Below, piece by piece: positions 14,783-21,573 of a stretch of 36,247 bases of DNA. The position numbers were made by a program, and so were the translations under genes. The stretch is from contig JAFOBR010000046.1 in the NCBI GenBank assembly GCA_017381715.1, positions 1 through 36,247 of the forward strand, read 5' to 3'. The DNA comes from Clostridia bacterium (GTDB taxonomy: Bacteria > Bacillota > Clostridia > Oscillospirales > CAG-382). The notes beneath the pieces were generated by a model. The model was given only the letters and a program-made list of their open reading frames with translations. It was not told where the DNA came from and made no database searches. The stretch's first letter is position 1. Each line of letters begins with the position of its first letter.

Positions 14783-15805
14783 TTATACGGCTTCTTTTAT
14801 ATCTCTTATAAGCATATCAACGTGTTCTTCCTTGGTTGACCAGCCTGTGCAGATACGCATCGCTTTTTTATCCCCAAGGTCTGCGATAAATTCAAAAGAA
14901 TATGTTTTTTGCAGTTTTTCCAAAGCACCCATTTCAAAAACAGGAAATATCTGGTTGGTAGGGGAATCGTAATACAATTCAACTCCCGCTTCTTTTAATC
15001 CTTCTTTTACCTTTTCTGCAAGAGCCATAGCGCGGTTGCCCAGCTCGGTATACAGATCATCGGTAAACAGTGTAGCAAACTGAACTCCCAAAAGTCTGCC
15101 TTTTGCAAGCAGTGCGCCGTGACGCTTTATCATATGGCGGATATTGTAAGCAAGGTCAGAGTTGGTAAATACCATTGCTTCCCCGAACAATGCTCCGCAT
15201 TTAGTGCCGCCTATATAGAAAATATCACAGTTTTTTGCAAGAAAGGGAAGTGATACGTCATTTGCCTTTGCCCCCAAAGCGTAGGCAAGGCGGGCTCCGT
15301 CCACAAACAAGGGAACGGAGTACTTTTGGCAAACAGCATAAATACTTTCAAGCTCTTCGGCTCTGTAAAGGGTTCCCGTTTCGGTGGGCTGGGAAATATA
15401 CACCATACCCGGCTTTACTTCGTGCTCGTTGGTGGGAACGGATAAATATTTTTCAAGTCCCCTTGGGGTAAGCTTTCCGTTTACTGCGGGGAGGGCAAGA
15501 ACCTTGTGTCCCGTGGCTTCGATAGCACCCGTTTCGTGCACGTTTATGTGCCCGCTTTCACAGCAAACCACGCCCTCGTACGGACGCAGAACAGAGGATA
15601 TAATAATAGTATTCGCCTGAGTGCCACCTACAGCAAAGTGTACTTCCGCCTGCGGACACTTGCATACTGTTTTTATCTTTTCCTTAGCCATCCCGCAAAA
15701 TTCATCGTTGCCGTAGCCTACTGTGTTAAGCGAGTTTGTTTCGGTAAGTGCCTTTAAAACCTCAGGAGCGCATCCGTCGGTGTAATCACATTCAAAGCGT
15801 ATCAT
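14783..15805 (-). CDS. ltaE: Low-specificity L-threonine aldolase
   Basis: A 340-residue PLP enzyme of the beta-eliminating lyase family that splits L-threonine or L-allo-threonine into glycine and acetaldehyde. Visible motifs: EVHFAVGGTQANT (55-66) near the cofactor site, CESGHINVHETGA (82-94), PLFVDGARLAYAL with the PLP-pyridine Asp169, and IGGTKCGALFGEA with the Schiff-base Lys202. Length is normal. It has its own promoter on the minus strand at 15850-15878. No neighbour belongs to amino-acid metabolism. Confidence 0.93.
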   Translation of the reverse strand: MIRFECDYTDGCAPEVLKALTETNSLNTVGYGNDEFCGMAKEKIKTVCKCPQAEVHFAVGGTQANTIIISSVLRPYEGVVCCESGHINVHETGAIEATGHKVLALPAVNGKLTPRGLEKYLSVPTNEHEVKPGMVYISQPTETGTLYRAEELESIYAVCQKYSVPLFVDGARLAYALGAKANDVSLPFLAKNCDIFYIGGTKCGALFGEAMVFTNSDLAYNIRHMIKRHGALLAKGRLLGVQFATLFTDDLYTELGNRAMALAEKVKEGLKEAGVELYYDSPTNQIFPVFEMGALEKLQKTYSFEFIADLGDKKAMRICTGWSTKEEHVDMLIRDIKEAV

Positions 15806-15849
15806 AACATCGTTTTCCTTTCAAGACCGTAAAGTTAACTACCGCGGAT

Positions 15850-15878
15850 ATTATATCATATTGTAATTTTTCTTGCAA
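15850..15878 (-). promoter_or_regulatory. Promoter of the threonine aldolase gene
   Basis: On the minus strand TTGCAA (15873-15878), 17-base spacer, TATAAT (15850-15855). Confidence 0.75.
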
Positions 15879-15910
15879 TAGCAGATAAAAAAGAAAACAT
15901 CCGAACACAG

Positions 15911-15936
15911 TAAAAAGCCCCGCGCAAGGCGGGGTG
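15911..15936 (-). terminator. Terminator of the XRE regulator gene
   Basis: CCCCGC/GCGGGG stem (15918-15923 with 15929-15934) with a T5 tract on the minus strand (15912-15916), 11 bases after the stop of the regulator gene. Confidence 0.8.
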
Positions 15937-15946
15937 AGAAAGCTAT

Positions 15947-16765
15947 TCATCCTATGAGAAACTGAGAAACGGTATAATTCTTTTTGTTGAGTATATACAT
16001 TGCAGTTAGTACCATGTACGCGGCAATACCGCAATGACCGCAGATTAAATATCCTCTGTCTACCGAACGATTATCCGCAACAAATTCAATGATGCGATTT
16101 TCGGTAAATAAAAGTAAAAGTTCATTCAAACGGGATATTTCAATATTGGCTTTTTCGATTAGCGTTTGTTTTGGTGTTGGAACATCACAGCATAGAGCGA
16201 AAATCAGTTTTTGTCCGTCTTCGCTGCAAAGCGCCTGCATCACTTCTATCGTGCTTTGGTCGAAGGGGGAGAGCTGCTTGATAAGTGATGATTTAATAAC
16301 GCAAGCCACACCTCGATCATCCCAGATTTTCGTACCATATGAACCTATAATTCTAAGGTTCCCTTGCTTCTTACTTTCTTCTTGTAATTCTTTGTTGCCC
16401 ACCTCAGCAAAATATATACCCTTCCACATTTTCCATAGATCTTCTCCAAGCTCTTGACGGAGATTGCTGCTATAGCGGTCATAGTTTGCCTTTGACCAAA
16501 CGAATTCCGTTGAAAGCTGCTCAATCTTATTTGAAACGGCATCAAGATCACCGCTTGATTCGGTTTCAAGAAGAACATCTGCCGAGATTTTGTAAACATC
16601 GCTAATAGCCTTCAGATTAAAGCAATCGGGCAAACAATCTCCTGCCTCCCATTTTGAAATTGCCTGCGAAGATACACCTACCTTTTCTGCAACTTCCTCT
16701 TGTGTCATACCCAGCTTTTTTCTATGATTCCGAAGCTTTTCGCCGAATATCTTTTGATCTAACAT
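15947..16765 (-). CDS. XRE-family transcriptional regulator with C-terminal domain
   Basis: A 272-residue protein with an N-terminal Cro/CI-type helix-turn-helix (residues about 8-62: LGMTQEEVAEKVGVSSQAIS, then KWEAGDCLPD). The C-terminal part is of unknown type; a stretch STIEVMQALCSEDGQKLIFA onward followed by ISRLNELLLLF looks winged-helix-like and could be a second DNA-binding or sensing domain. TGGAGGA precedes the ATG by seven to eight bases. A palindrome just downstream of its -10 element suggests that it represses its own promoter. It stands alone; its targets are unknown. Confidence 0.85.
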   Translation of the reverse strand: MLDQKIFGEKLRNHRKKLGMTQEEVAEKVGVSSQAISKWEAGDCLPDCFNLKAISDVYKISADVLLETESSGDLDAVSNKIEQLSTEFVWSKANYDRYSSNLRQELGEDLWKMWKGIYFAEVGNKELQEESKKQGNLRIIGSYGTKIWDDRGVACVIKSSLIKQLSPFDQSTIEVMQALCSEDGQKLIFALCCDVPTPKQTLIEKANIEISRLNELLLLFTENRIIEFVADNRSVDRGYLICGHCGIAAYMVLTAMYILNKKNYTVSQFLIG

Positions 16766-16788
16766 ATTCTGTCCTCCAAGATTTTTTT

Positions 16789-16802
16789 AAGATAGCTATC
16801 TT
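16789..16802. promoter_or_regulatory. Probable operator: perfect 14-bp palindrome
   Basis: AAGATAGCTATCTT at 16789-16802 lies just downstream of the XRE gene's -10 element, across the expected transcription start, a typical place for an autorepressor site. The link to this regulator is inferred. Confidence 0.6.
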
Positions 16803-16810
16803 GTGAATAT

Positions 16811-16839
16811 AATATAGCACGAAATAAATCAACTTACAA
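16811..16839 (-). promoter_or_regulatory. Promoter of the XRE regulator gene
   Basis: On the minus strand TTGTAA (16834-16839), 17-base spacer, TATATT (16811-16816). Confidence 0.65.
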
Positions 16840-16953
16840 TAGTAAGAACGTTGAGTTTTATTGTGTTAATTCTACCTAAGGTTGAATACTTTGAATTTTC
16901 AAGCATAGCGCGTGGACGTTCTTTCACGATAGGGATAAATGTGAATCCGCTAA

Positions 16954-16980
16954 AAAAGCAAGGCTTTTCAACCTTGCCTT
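16954..16980 (-). terminator. Terminator of sigma module 2, left copy of a 26-bp repeat
   Basis: GCAAGG/CCTTGC stem (16960-16965 with 16974-16979) with a T6 tract on the minus strand (16954-16959), downstream of the module 2 anti-sigma gene. The 26 bases 16954-16979 recur exactly at 19122-19147. Confidence 0.8.
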
Positions 16981-17017
16981 TTCGCGTTATAATTAATTAT
17001 TCAACTTTATCAACTTA

Positions 17018-18340
17018 TCAGTTGTTCTTGTGATTATCCTTTTGACTTTCAAAATACTCCTTATATCCACTAACCTCTATCGCTGGTACATAAGTTTTTG
17101 CGTAGATGGTGTTTCCGTTCTCAGAAATGCCAATATTCTTATAGAATGCATAGAACGGTATTCCGATCGAAGGTGTTTCGTTTTTGTTACTATATTCGAA
17201 CACATATTCAATATCAACAAAATCATAGCCTTCAAAGTCTATTTTGTCTTGTGCCCTCATACACAAAGGACAAGAGTGACCTCCAAAAACATACCCATTA
17301 TACAACAATGCCTCAGCCTCGCTTATGGATATTCTTTTTGCATTTGCGATAACATCGTATTGGGTGTCGCCGATATCGCTTCGATTTTTAAAATAGTGTA
17401 CACCGGACACCGTAAGTATGCTGTCACTTACAATATCACCCGAATAGTTGGATAAATTATCGAAACTGATATATATATAATCCGTTATTGGTCTGGGTTG
17501 TAATGAGTTGAGGTCGTGTGCACTCTCATCATAGAAGTAAATATAGACGCGCTCTACTCCATGCTTGGTATAGGAACCAAAGTTTCTGACTACTTTTGCA
17601 TTAGAAAAAGATATACCGAAAATTCCGAATAGCTTGTTCTTTATTGAATGAATAGAATCTAATATTTCTTCATCCGAGAGACGTTGATCAATCTGAATTG
17701 TTTCTCCGTCTATAACAATTTGCCTGTTACCTTCCAACTTGCTTAATCCTAATGAGTTTTTTTGAGGATATTGAGATGCTGATAGATAATAAGAACCGAT
17801 GTCGACACTGGCAGATAGCGTATTGTTGCCGGTACTATAATTGTTTTCTTTGATGCTGTATTGGGGTATAGGCGCATCGAGCGATTCGGCCAGCTTAGGA
17901 AGAAAAGCATCAATGAAAGCCTTCAATTCCACCTCATTCAATTCTTTGTCTATCTGTGTGTGCTGATACAATTTAAGGTATTCATCATCAGTCATATTAC
18001 CGATATATAAATACTTGCTATCAGGAACATATATCTTCGTATAAGCATTAGTCGCCACACCGTCAAGTTTCATTGAGTCGAACAATTTGGCTATGTCTTC
18101 TGCTGAATATTGCGCGGTATCCCAAGTAGGAACATCGGGCAAATTGGCTTTTTGTAACATAGGAACAGCGATAACCGCGCTTACAATCAGCAAGAAACAA
18201 GCCGCGATTGCTCCAAAGCGAAGCCATACGCCTTTTTGCTTTCTGTTATTCTGTCTGAGTTTATCTTTTTGTTTAACATATTTTTCAACAAGGTCGGGAG
18301 CAATGTGATTCAGACCTTCGTTCCATTCAATCTTTTTCAT
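17018..18340 (-). CDS. Membrane-anchored putative anti-sigma factor with CPxC motif (module 2)
   Basis: A 440-residue paralogue of the protein at 7104-8393. Same build: about 40 charged N-terminal residues, one membrane helix (about 41-60, WLRFGAIAACFLLIVSAVIA), then a domain of about 380 residues predicted outside. Conserved blocks include PDxxYxxxxxMxxxEY near residue 110-125, and F-G-G-H355-S-C357-P-L-C360-M followed by IPFYAFYKNIGISENGN and TYVPAIEVSGYKEYFES at the C-terminus. The start overlaps the sigma stop (ATGA), as in module 1. The predicted job is to hold the upstream sigma factor at the membrane and release it on an envelope signal; the paired external cysteines could be a redox switch or metal site. 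The signal is unknown. Confidence 0.75.
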   Translation of the reverse strand: MKKIEWNEGLNHIAPDLVEKYVKQKDKLRQNNRKQKGVWLRFGAIAACFLLIVSAVIAVPMLQKANLPDVPTWDTAQYSAEDIAKLFDSMKLDGVATNAYTKIYVPDSKYLYIGNMTDDEYLKLYQHTQIDKELNEVELKAFIDAFLPKLAESLDAPIPQYSIKENNYSTGNNTLSASVDIGSYYLSASQYPQKNSLGLSKLEGNRQIVIDGETIQIDQRLSDEEILDSIHSIKNKLFGIFGISFSNAKVVRNFGSYTKHGVERVYIYFYDESAHDLNSLQPRPITDYIYISFDNLSNYSGDIVSDSILTVSGVHYFKNRSDIGDTQYDVIANAKRISISEAEALLYNGYVFGGHSCPLCMRAQDKIDFEGYDFVDIEYVFEYSNKNETPSIGIPFYAFYKNIGISENGNTIYAKTYVPAIEVSGYKEYFESQKDNHKNN

Positions 18341-18933
18341 ATAGAATAACCCTCACTTTCAAGTCTTTCTTTCAAGGCACTTCTTATGGCGGCAAGCTCC
18401 TTGTTCACCATTGAACGGCTCAAGTTCAGATCGCTTGCAATCGTATCAATGGGATCGGATACATAATACCTGCTCATAAATATGAATTGTTTGCGTTCGG
18501 AAAGCGAGCGAACAAAGTCGCTGATGACGTGTCCAAGTCTTTCAGCGTCGAAATCTGCACTGAAATCCTCATCACCTGCGATGAAATTTTCAAGTTCAGA
18601 CAAGGATACGGTCATCTCGGAAGGTATTACGTTCTGCCGCAGCTTACTGTGGTAGCGTTTGATTGCAACCCTGCGTGTGATAATAATAAGAAATGCTTTA
18701 AGCACATTTGGTCTTGCTGGCGGTATTGCGTTCCAAGCCCCAAGATATGTATCGTTCAAGCATTCTTCCGAGTCAAGTCTATCGTGAACCACGTTGTAGG
18801 CAATGGAAAACAGATACTTTCTATATTTGAAGTCGGTTTCCTCAATCGCTTTTTCATCGCGTTTCCAATAAAGCTCAACGATCTTTTCATCGCCCATAGG
18901 CGTTCTCGCCGTTTGTTTGCTTTGAAGTTCCAT
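18337..18933 (-). CDS. ECF-type RNA polymerase sigma factor (module 2)
   Basis: A 198-residue sigma-70 family protein with region 2 (SEECLNDTYLGAWNAIP and flanks) and region 4 (DPIDTIASDLNLSRSMVNKE), lacking regions 1 and 3. I chose the ATG at 18933 because AAGGAGG lies upstream at good spacing; a longer frame to 18987 lacks that support. It overlaps the downstream putative anti-sigma gene by four bases. It is the paralogue of the sigma factor at 6532-7107. Regulation is probably autogenous; a TTACAC motif on the minus strand (19001-19006) is shared with module 1. Confidence 0.88.
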   Translation of the reverse strand: MELQSKQTARTPMGDEKIVELYWKRDEKAIEETDFKYRKYLFSIAYNVVHDRLDSEECLNDTYLGAWNAIPPARPNVLKAFLIIITRRVAIKRYHSKLRQNVIPSEMTVSLSELENFIAGDEDFSADFDAERLGHVISDFVRSLSERKQFIFMSRYYVSDPIDTIASDLNLSRSMVNKELAAIRSALKERLESEGYSI

Positions 18934-19062
18934 AACTTGCCTCCTTCCTCGCGTTTTTGAAAGGCCCTTCATAAATAGCAGTACCAAAAAAATTGAAAGT
19001 GTGTAATGATTTTTGAAAGTTTTTTGTTTTTTATTTTATACTATATTTCTTTAAATTTAAAT

Positions 19063-19103
19063 AAGCGATCGCTTAAAACGCTTACGCCGGGACAAAATCC
19101 GGC
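19063..19103. other. Intergenic palindromes upstream of sigma module 2
   Basis: Between the sigma start (18933) and tRNA-Glu lie 368 bases without a gene. They hold a perfect 12-bp palindrome AAGCGATCGCTT (19063-19074), a GCCGG/CCGGC hairpin (19086-19090 with 19099-19103), the right copy of the 26-bp hairpin repeat, and hairpin array A. No coding sequence is credible here. Confidence 0.6.
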
Positions 19104-19121
19104 AAAAGTGCGAATCTACCG

Positions 19122-19147
19122 AAAAAAGCAAGGCTTTTCAACCTTGC
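19122..19147 (-). repeat. Right copy of the 26-bp hairpin repeat
   Basis: Identical over 26 bases to 16954-16979, in the same orientation. On the minus strand it is a hairpin followed by T6, so it can act as the final terminator of the tRNA/hairpin-array transcript. Confidence 0.85.
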
Positions 19148-19208
19148 TTTAATTTGTTTTCAATATAATCATCACGGAGTGGTGGATAGAATCACGCTGA
19201 CTGAGATA

Positions 19209-19300
19209 CACGCAGGTGCGTGATGATATACGCCTTTGGCGATGATATACCAATGCTTTCGCATTGGATAAAAAAATCCAAGTCTTTCGACTTGGATTTT
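19209..19300 (-). repeat. Hairpin array A, downstream of tRNA-Glu
   Basis: Read on the plus strand: hairpin CACGC/GCGTG (19209-19222), linker ATGATATA, hairpin CGCC/GGCG (19231-19241), linker ATGATATA, hairpin CCAATGC/GCATTGG (19250-19267), an A-run, and hairpin 19277-19296 (8-bp stem, TTTC loop), which with its T-run is the tRNA terminator on the minus strand. On the minus strand the order is tRNA-Glu, terminator hairpin, then three hairpins joined by TATATCAT. The same arrangement follows tRNA-Arg at 35.6 kb. Confidence 0.85.
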
Positions 19301-19301
19301 T

Positions 19302-19376
19302 TGGTGACCCGTAGGAGAATCGAACTCCTGTTACCGCCGTGAAAGGGCGGTGTCTTAACCGCTTGACCAACGGGCC
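19302..19376 (-). tRNA. tRNA-Glu (anticodon TTC)
   Basis: Cloverleaf on the minus strand: acceptor GGCCCGT/ACGGGTC, anticodon stem CCGCC/GGCGG with loop CTTTCAC (anticodon TTC), T-stem AGGAG/CTCCT with TTCGATT loop, discriminator A and encoded CCA (complement of 19302-19304). It lies six bases downstream of tRNA-Met. Confidence 0.96.
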
Positions 19377-19382
19377 ATGGAA

Positions 19383-19459
19383 TGGTAGCGGAAGTGGGAC
19401 TTGAACCTACGACCTGCCGGGTATGAACCGGATGCTCTGGCCAACTGAGCTATTCCGCC
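19383..19459 (-). tRNA. tRNA-Met (anticodon CAT, elongator type)
   Basis: Minus-strand cloverleaf of 77 nt with encoded CCA. Acceptor GGCGGAA/TTCCGCT, anticodon stem CCGGT/ACCGG region with loop containing CAT, T-loop TTCAAGT. It lacks the initiator features (C1-A72 mismatch and three G-C pairs in the anticodon stem); elongator Met is the best call, though CAT could also be an Ile tRNA modified to lysidine. Confidence 0.93.
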
Positions 19460-19501
19460 ATTTTATTCCGCTTTTCTCGCCATCTCGCTGACAGCTTGCT
19501 T

Positions 19502-19530
19502 ATTATAGCAGGCTTTTTTCTATTTGTCAA
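19502..19530 (-). promoter_or_regulatory. Promoter of the tRNA-Met/tRNA-Glu operon
   Basis: Minus strand TTGACA (19525-19530), 17-base spacer, TATAAT (19502-19507): perfect consensus, about 43 bases upstream of tRNA-Met. Confidence 0.92.
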
Positions 19531-19574
19531 TAGTTTTTTTTATTAAATTATCATTAATTTAAAAATAATGTTTC

Positions 19575-19603
19575 TTGAAATGTTAATAAGTATATGATAT
19601 AAT
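19575..19603 (+). promoter_or_regulatory. Promoter of the pgeF-dusB operon
   Basis: TTGAAA (19575-19580), 17-base spacer, TATAAT (19598-19603). GAGGTG at 19610-19615 then serves the TTG start at 19623. Confidence 0.85.
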
Positions 19604-19622
19604 TTTTGTGAGGTGATAACGG

Positions 19623-20459
19623 TTGAACCAACAGTTCGTTTTACACAATGACAAAGCGTTGTATTATACCTCTCCGCTTTTGGATTCATATAATATTCCC
19701 CATGCATTTTTTACCCGTCACGGCGGGGTAAGCACCCCTCCTTTCGATACACTTAATTTTGCGGTTGGAACGGGTGATATTAAAGATTCTGTCGAAAACG
19801 TACAAGCAAACCACCGTATCGCCGCATCTATATTTGATTTGGACGAAAATTACGTCTGCCGCACTTATCAGACACACAGCACCACCGTTGTTTTCGCTTC
19901 GGAGGAAGACCGCGGCAGAGGCACGGTAAAGCCCCCTTATGATTTTGATGTGGACGATCTTGTTACCTCCTGTGAAGATACCGTTCTTTCCGTAAGAAGC
20001 GCAGATTGCGTTCCTATTCTTTTTTACGATATTAAAAAAGATATTTGCGGCGCCGTTCATTCCGGCTGGCGGGGAACGGCAGGGGAGATATCCGCCGTCG
20101 CCATAAAAATGATGACAGATGCGGGAAGCGATAAAAAGGATATAGTTGCCGCTATCGGACCTTGCGCAGGCGTGTGCTGTTACGAGGTAGGGAGCGAGCT
20201 TTACGATATTTTCACAGAGTCCGATCATAATAATTCAAAATATTTTGTACCCAAAGAAAACGGGAAATATTTTCTCGATCTTACGGGGTTAAATACGGCG
20301 GTGCTTTTAAAAAACGGAATTTCCGCAGAGAACATTTCCGCCTGCAATATATGCACCTGCTGTAATACGGATATGTTCTTTTCCCATCGTATGCAGGGAA
20401 AGGAACGCGGCACCATGGCATCGTTCATAATGAAAAGGAGAAAATCTGATGAGCGTTAG
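19623..20459 (+). CDS. pgeF: Peptidoglycan editing factor PgeF (YfiH/laccase-domain family)
   Basis: A 278-residue purine nucleoside phosphorylase-fold protein of the YfiH family. In E. coli the family member removes misincorporated L-Ser from UDP-MurNAc peptides; other members act on nucleosides. The three metal-site residues are present: H85 (YQTHST), C129 (RSADCVP) and H146 (VHSGWRG), together with the N-terminal FTRHGGVS signature and GPCAGVCCYEVG. TTG start with GAGGTG seven bases upstream. The stop overlaps the next gene by 11 bases. First gene of a five-gene run with recG and dusB. Confidence 0.93.
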   Translation: MNQQFVLHNDKALYYTSPLLDSYNIPHAFFTRHGGVSTPPFDTLNFAVGTGDIKDSVENVQANHRIAASIFDLDENYVCRTYQTHSTTVVFASEEDRGRGTVKPPYDFDVDDLVTSCEDTVLSVRSADCVPILFYDIKKDICGAVHSGWRGTAGEISAVAIKMMTDAGSDKKDIVAAIGPCAGVCCYEVGSELYDIFTESDHNNSKYFVPKENGKYFLDLTGLNTAVLLKNGISAENISACNICTCCNTDMFFSHRMQGKERGTMASFIMKRRKSDER

Positions 20460-21573
20460 AATTATACATACTGCGGATGTCCATTTGGATTCTCCATTTA
20501 CCGCTTTCACTCCCTCGGGAGCTGAAAAACGCAGAGAAAATATACGAAAGAGCTTTCTTGCACTTATAGAAAAAGCCCGTGAAGAAAAAACACAGCTTTT
20601 CCTTATATCAGGCGATCTGTTCGATACCGAATTCGCAACCCGTGACACGGCACTTATGCTTAAAAACGCATTTCTTTCTTTGCCGGATTGTAAGTTTTTT
20701 ATATCCCCCGGTAATCACGATCCTTTTACACAATCTTCGGTATATGCCACCGCCTCTTTCCCTTCAAACGTACACGTTTTCCGTGAAAGAGAGTGTGTTG
20801 AATTACCCGAATTGGGTGTCCGTGTGTTCGGATACGGTTTTGCATCCTCTATTTGTAACGAAAGCACCGTTTTGGGATACGAAGTGCCCAATGATGATAT
20901 GATAAACATCCTCGTTTGCCACGGGGATACGTCGGGCGCGCTTTCAACCAACGGTCCCGTTACCAAAAGAGATATAGGTGAAAGCGGATTTGATTATGTG
21001 GCTCTCGGTCATATACACAAAGGCACGGGCGTTTGCTTTGAAAACGGAGTTGCTTACGCATATCCCGGCTGTCTTTGCGGCAGAAGCTTTGACGAAACGG
21101 GGGTAAAATCCGCCCTTATCGGCGAAATAGAAAAGAATAATATTACTCTGGATACTGTTTCCGTTGCCTATATGCAGTACGAAAGCATTGTGTGCGATAT
21201 CACGGGAACAGTCAGCAGAAGAAACGCACTTGAAAATATACGTAACGCAGTTTCCGTATTTCCTGCAGGCACGGTAGTACGTGTTACCGCAGAGGGAAAC
21301 ACGGCGGAGGAATATTTACTTTCTCCCGACGAGCTCGAAGGTCAGACCGAGTGCGAGGTTTATATAATCGATAACACCAGACCTGTAATCAGCTTTACCG
21401 ATATAGAAAGCGAAAACACCCTACGCGGCGCCTTTTACCGTATAATGGAAAAACGTATTGCCTCTGTCAGAAGCGGAAGCGAAGAATACAATACCCTTGT
21501 AAAGGCGCTTAAATACGGACTTACGGTGCTTGATGAAAAGAATATAGCAGATTTCGGGGAGGATGAAAGATGA
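20449..21573 (+). CDS. Metallophosphoesterase, SbcD/YhaO-like DNA exonuclease subunit
   Basis: A 374-residue calcineurin-like phosphoesterase with every metal motif: TADVHLD (residue 8-14), SGDLFD, PGNHD, VCHGD and GHIH. The order and spacing match the Mre11/SbcD family; the size and the partner gene fit YhaO of Bacillus subtilis. It overlaps pgeF by 11 bases and the next ATPase gene by four (ATGA), so subunits are probably made in balance. The complex should process DNA ends or unusual structures; recG downstream supports a DNA repair role. Confidence 0.9.
   Translation: MSVRIIHTADVHLDSPFTAFTPSGAEKRRENIRKSFLALIEKAREEKTQLFLISGDLFDTEFATRDTALMLKNAFLSLPDCKFFISPGNHDPFTQSSVYATASFPSNVHVFRERECVELPELGVRVFGYGFASSICNESTVLGYEVPNDDMINILVCHGDTSGALSTNGPVTKRDIGESGFDYVALGHIHKGTGVCFENGVAYAYPGCLCGRSFDETGVKSALIGEIEKNNITLDTVSVAYMQYESIVCDITGTVSRRNALENIRNAVSVFPAGTVVRVTAEGNTAEEYLLSPDELEGQTECEVYIIDNTRPVISFTDIESENTLRGAFYRIMEKRIASVRSGSEEYNTLVKALKYGLTVLDEKNIADFGEDER

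Noticed and set aside
15947-19147. Prophage or mobile element remnant around the XRE regulator
   Set aside because: An XRE gene alone is not evidence; no integrase, recombinase or phage structural gene nearby.
19149-19370. Open frame on the minus strand of 73 codons
   Set aside because: Runs through tRNA-Glu and hairpin array A.
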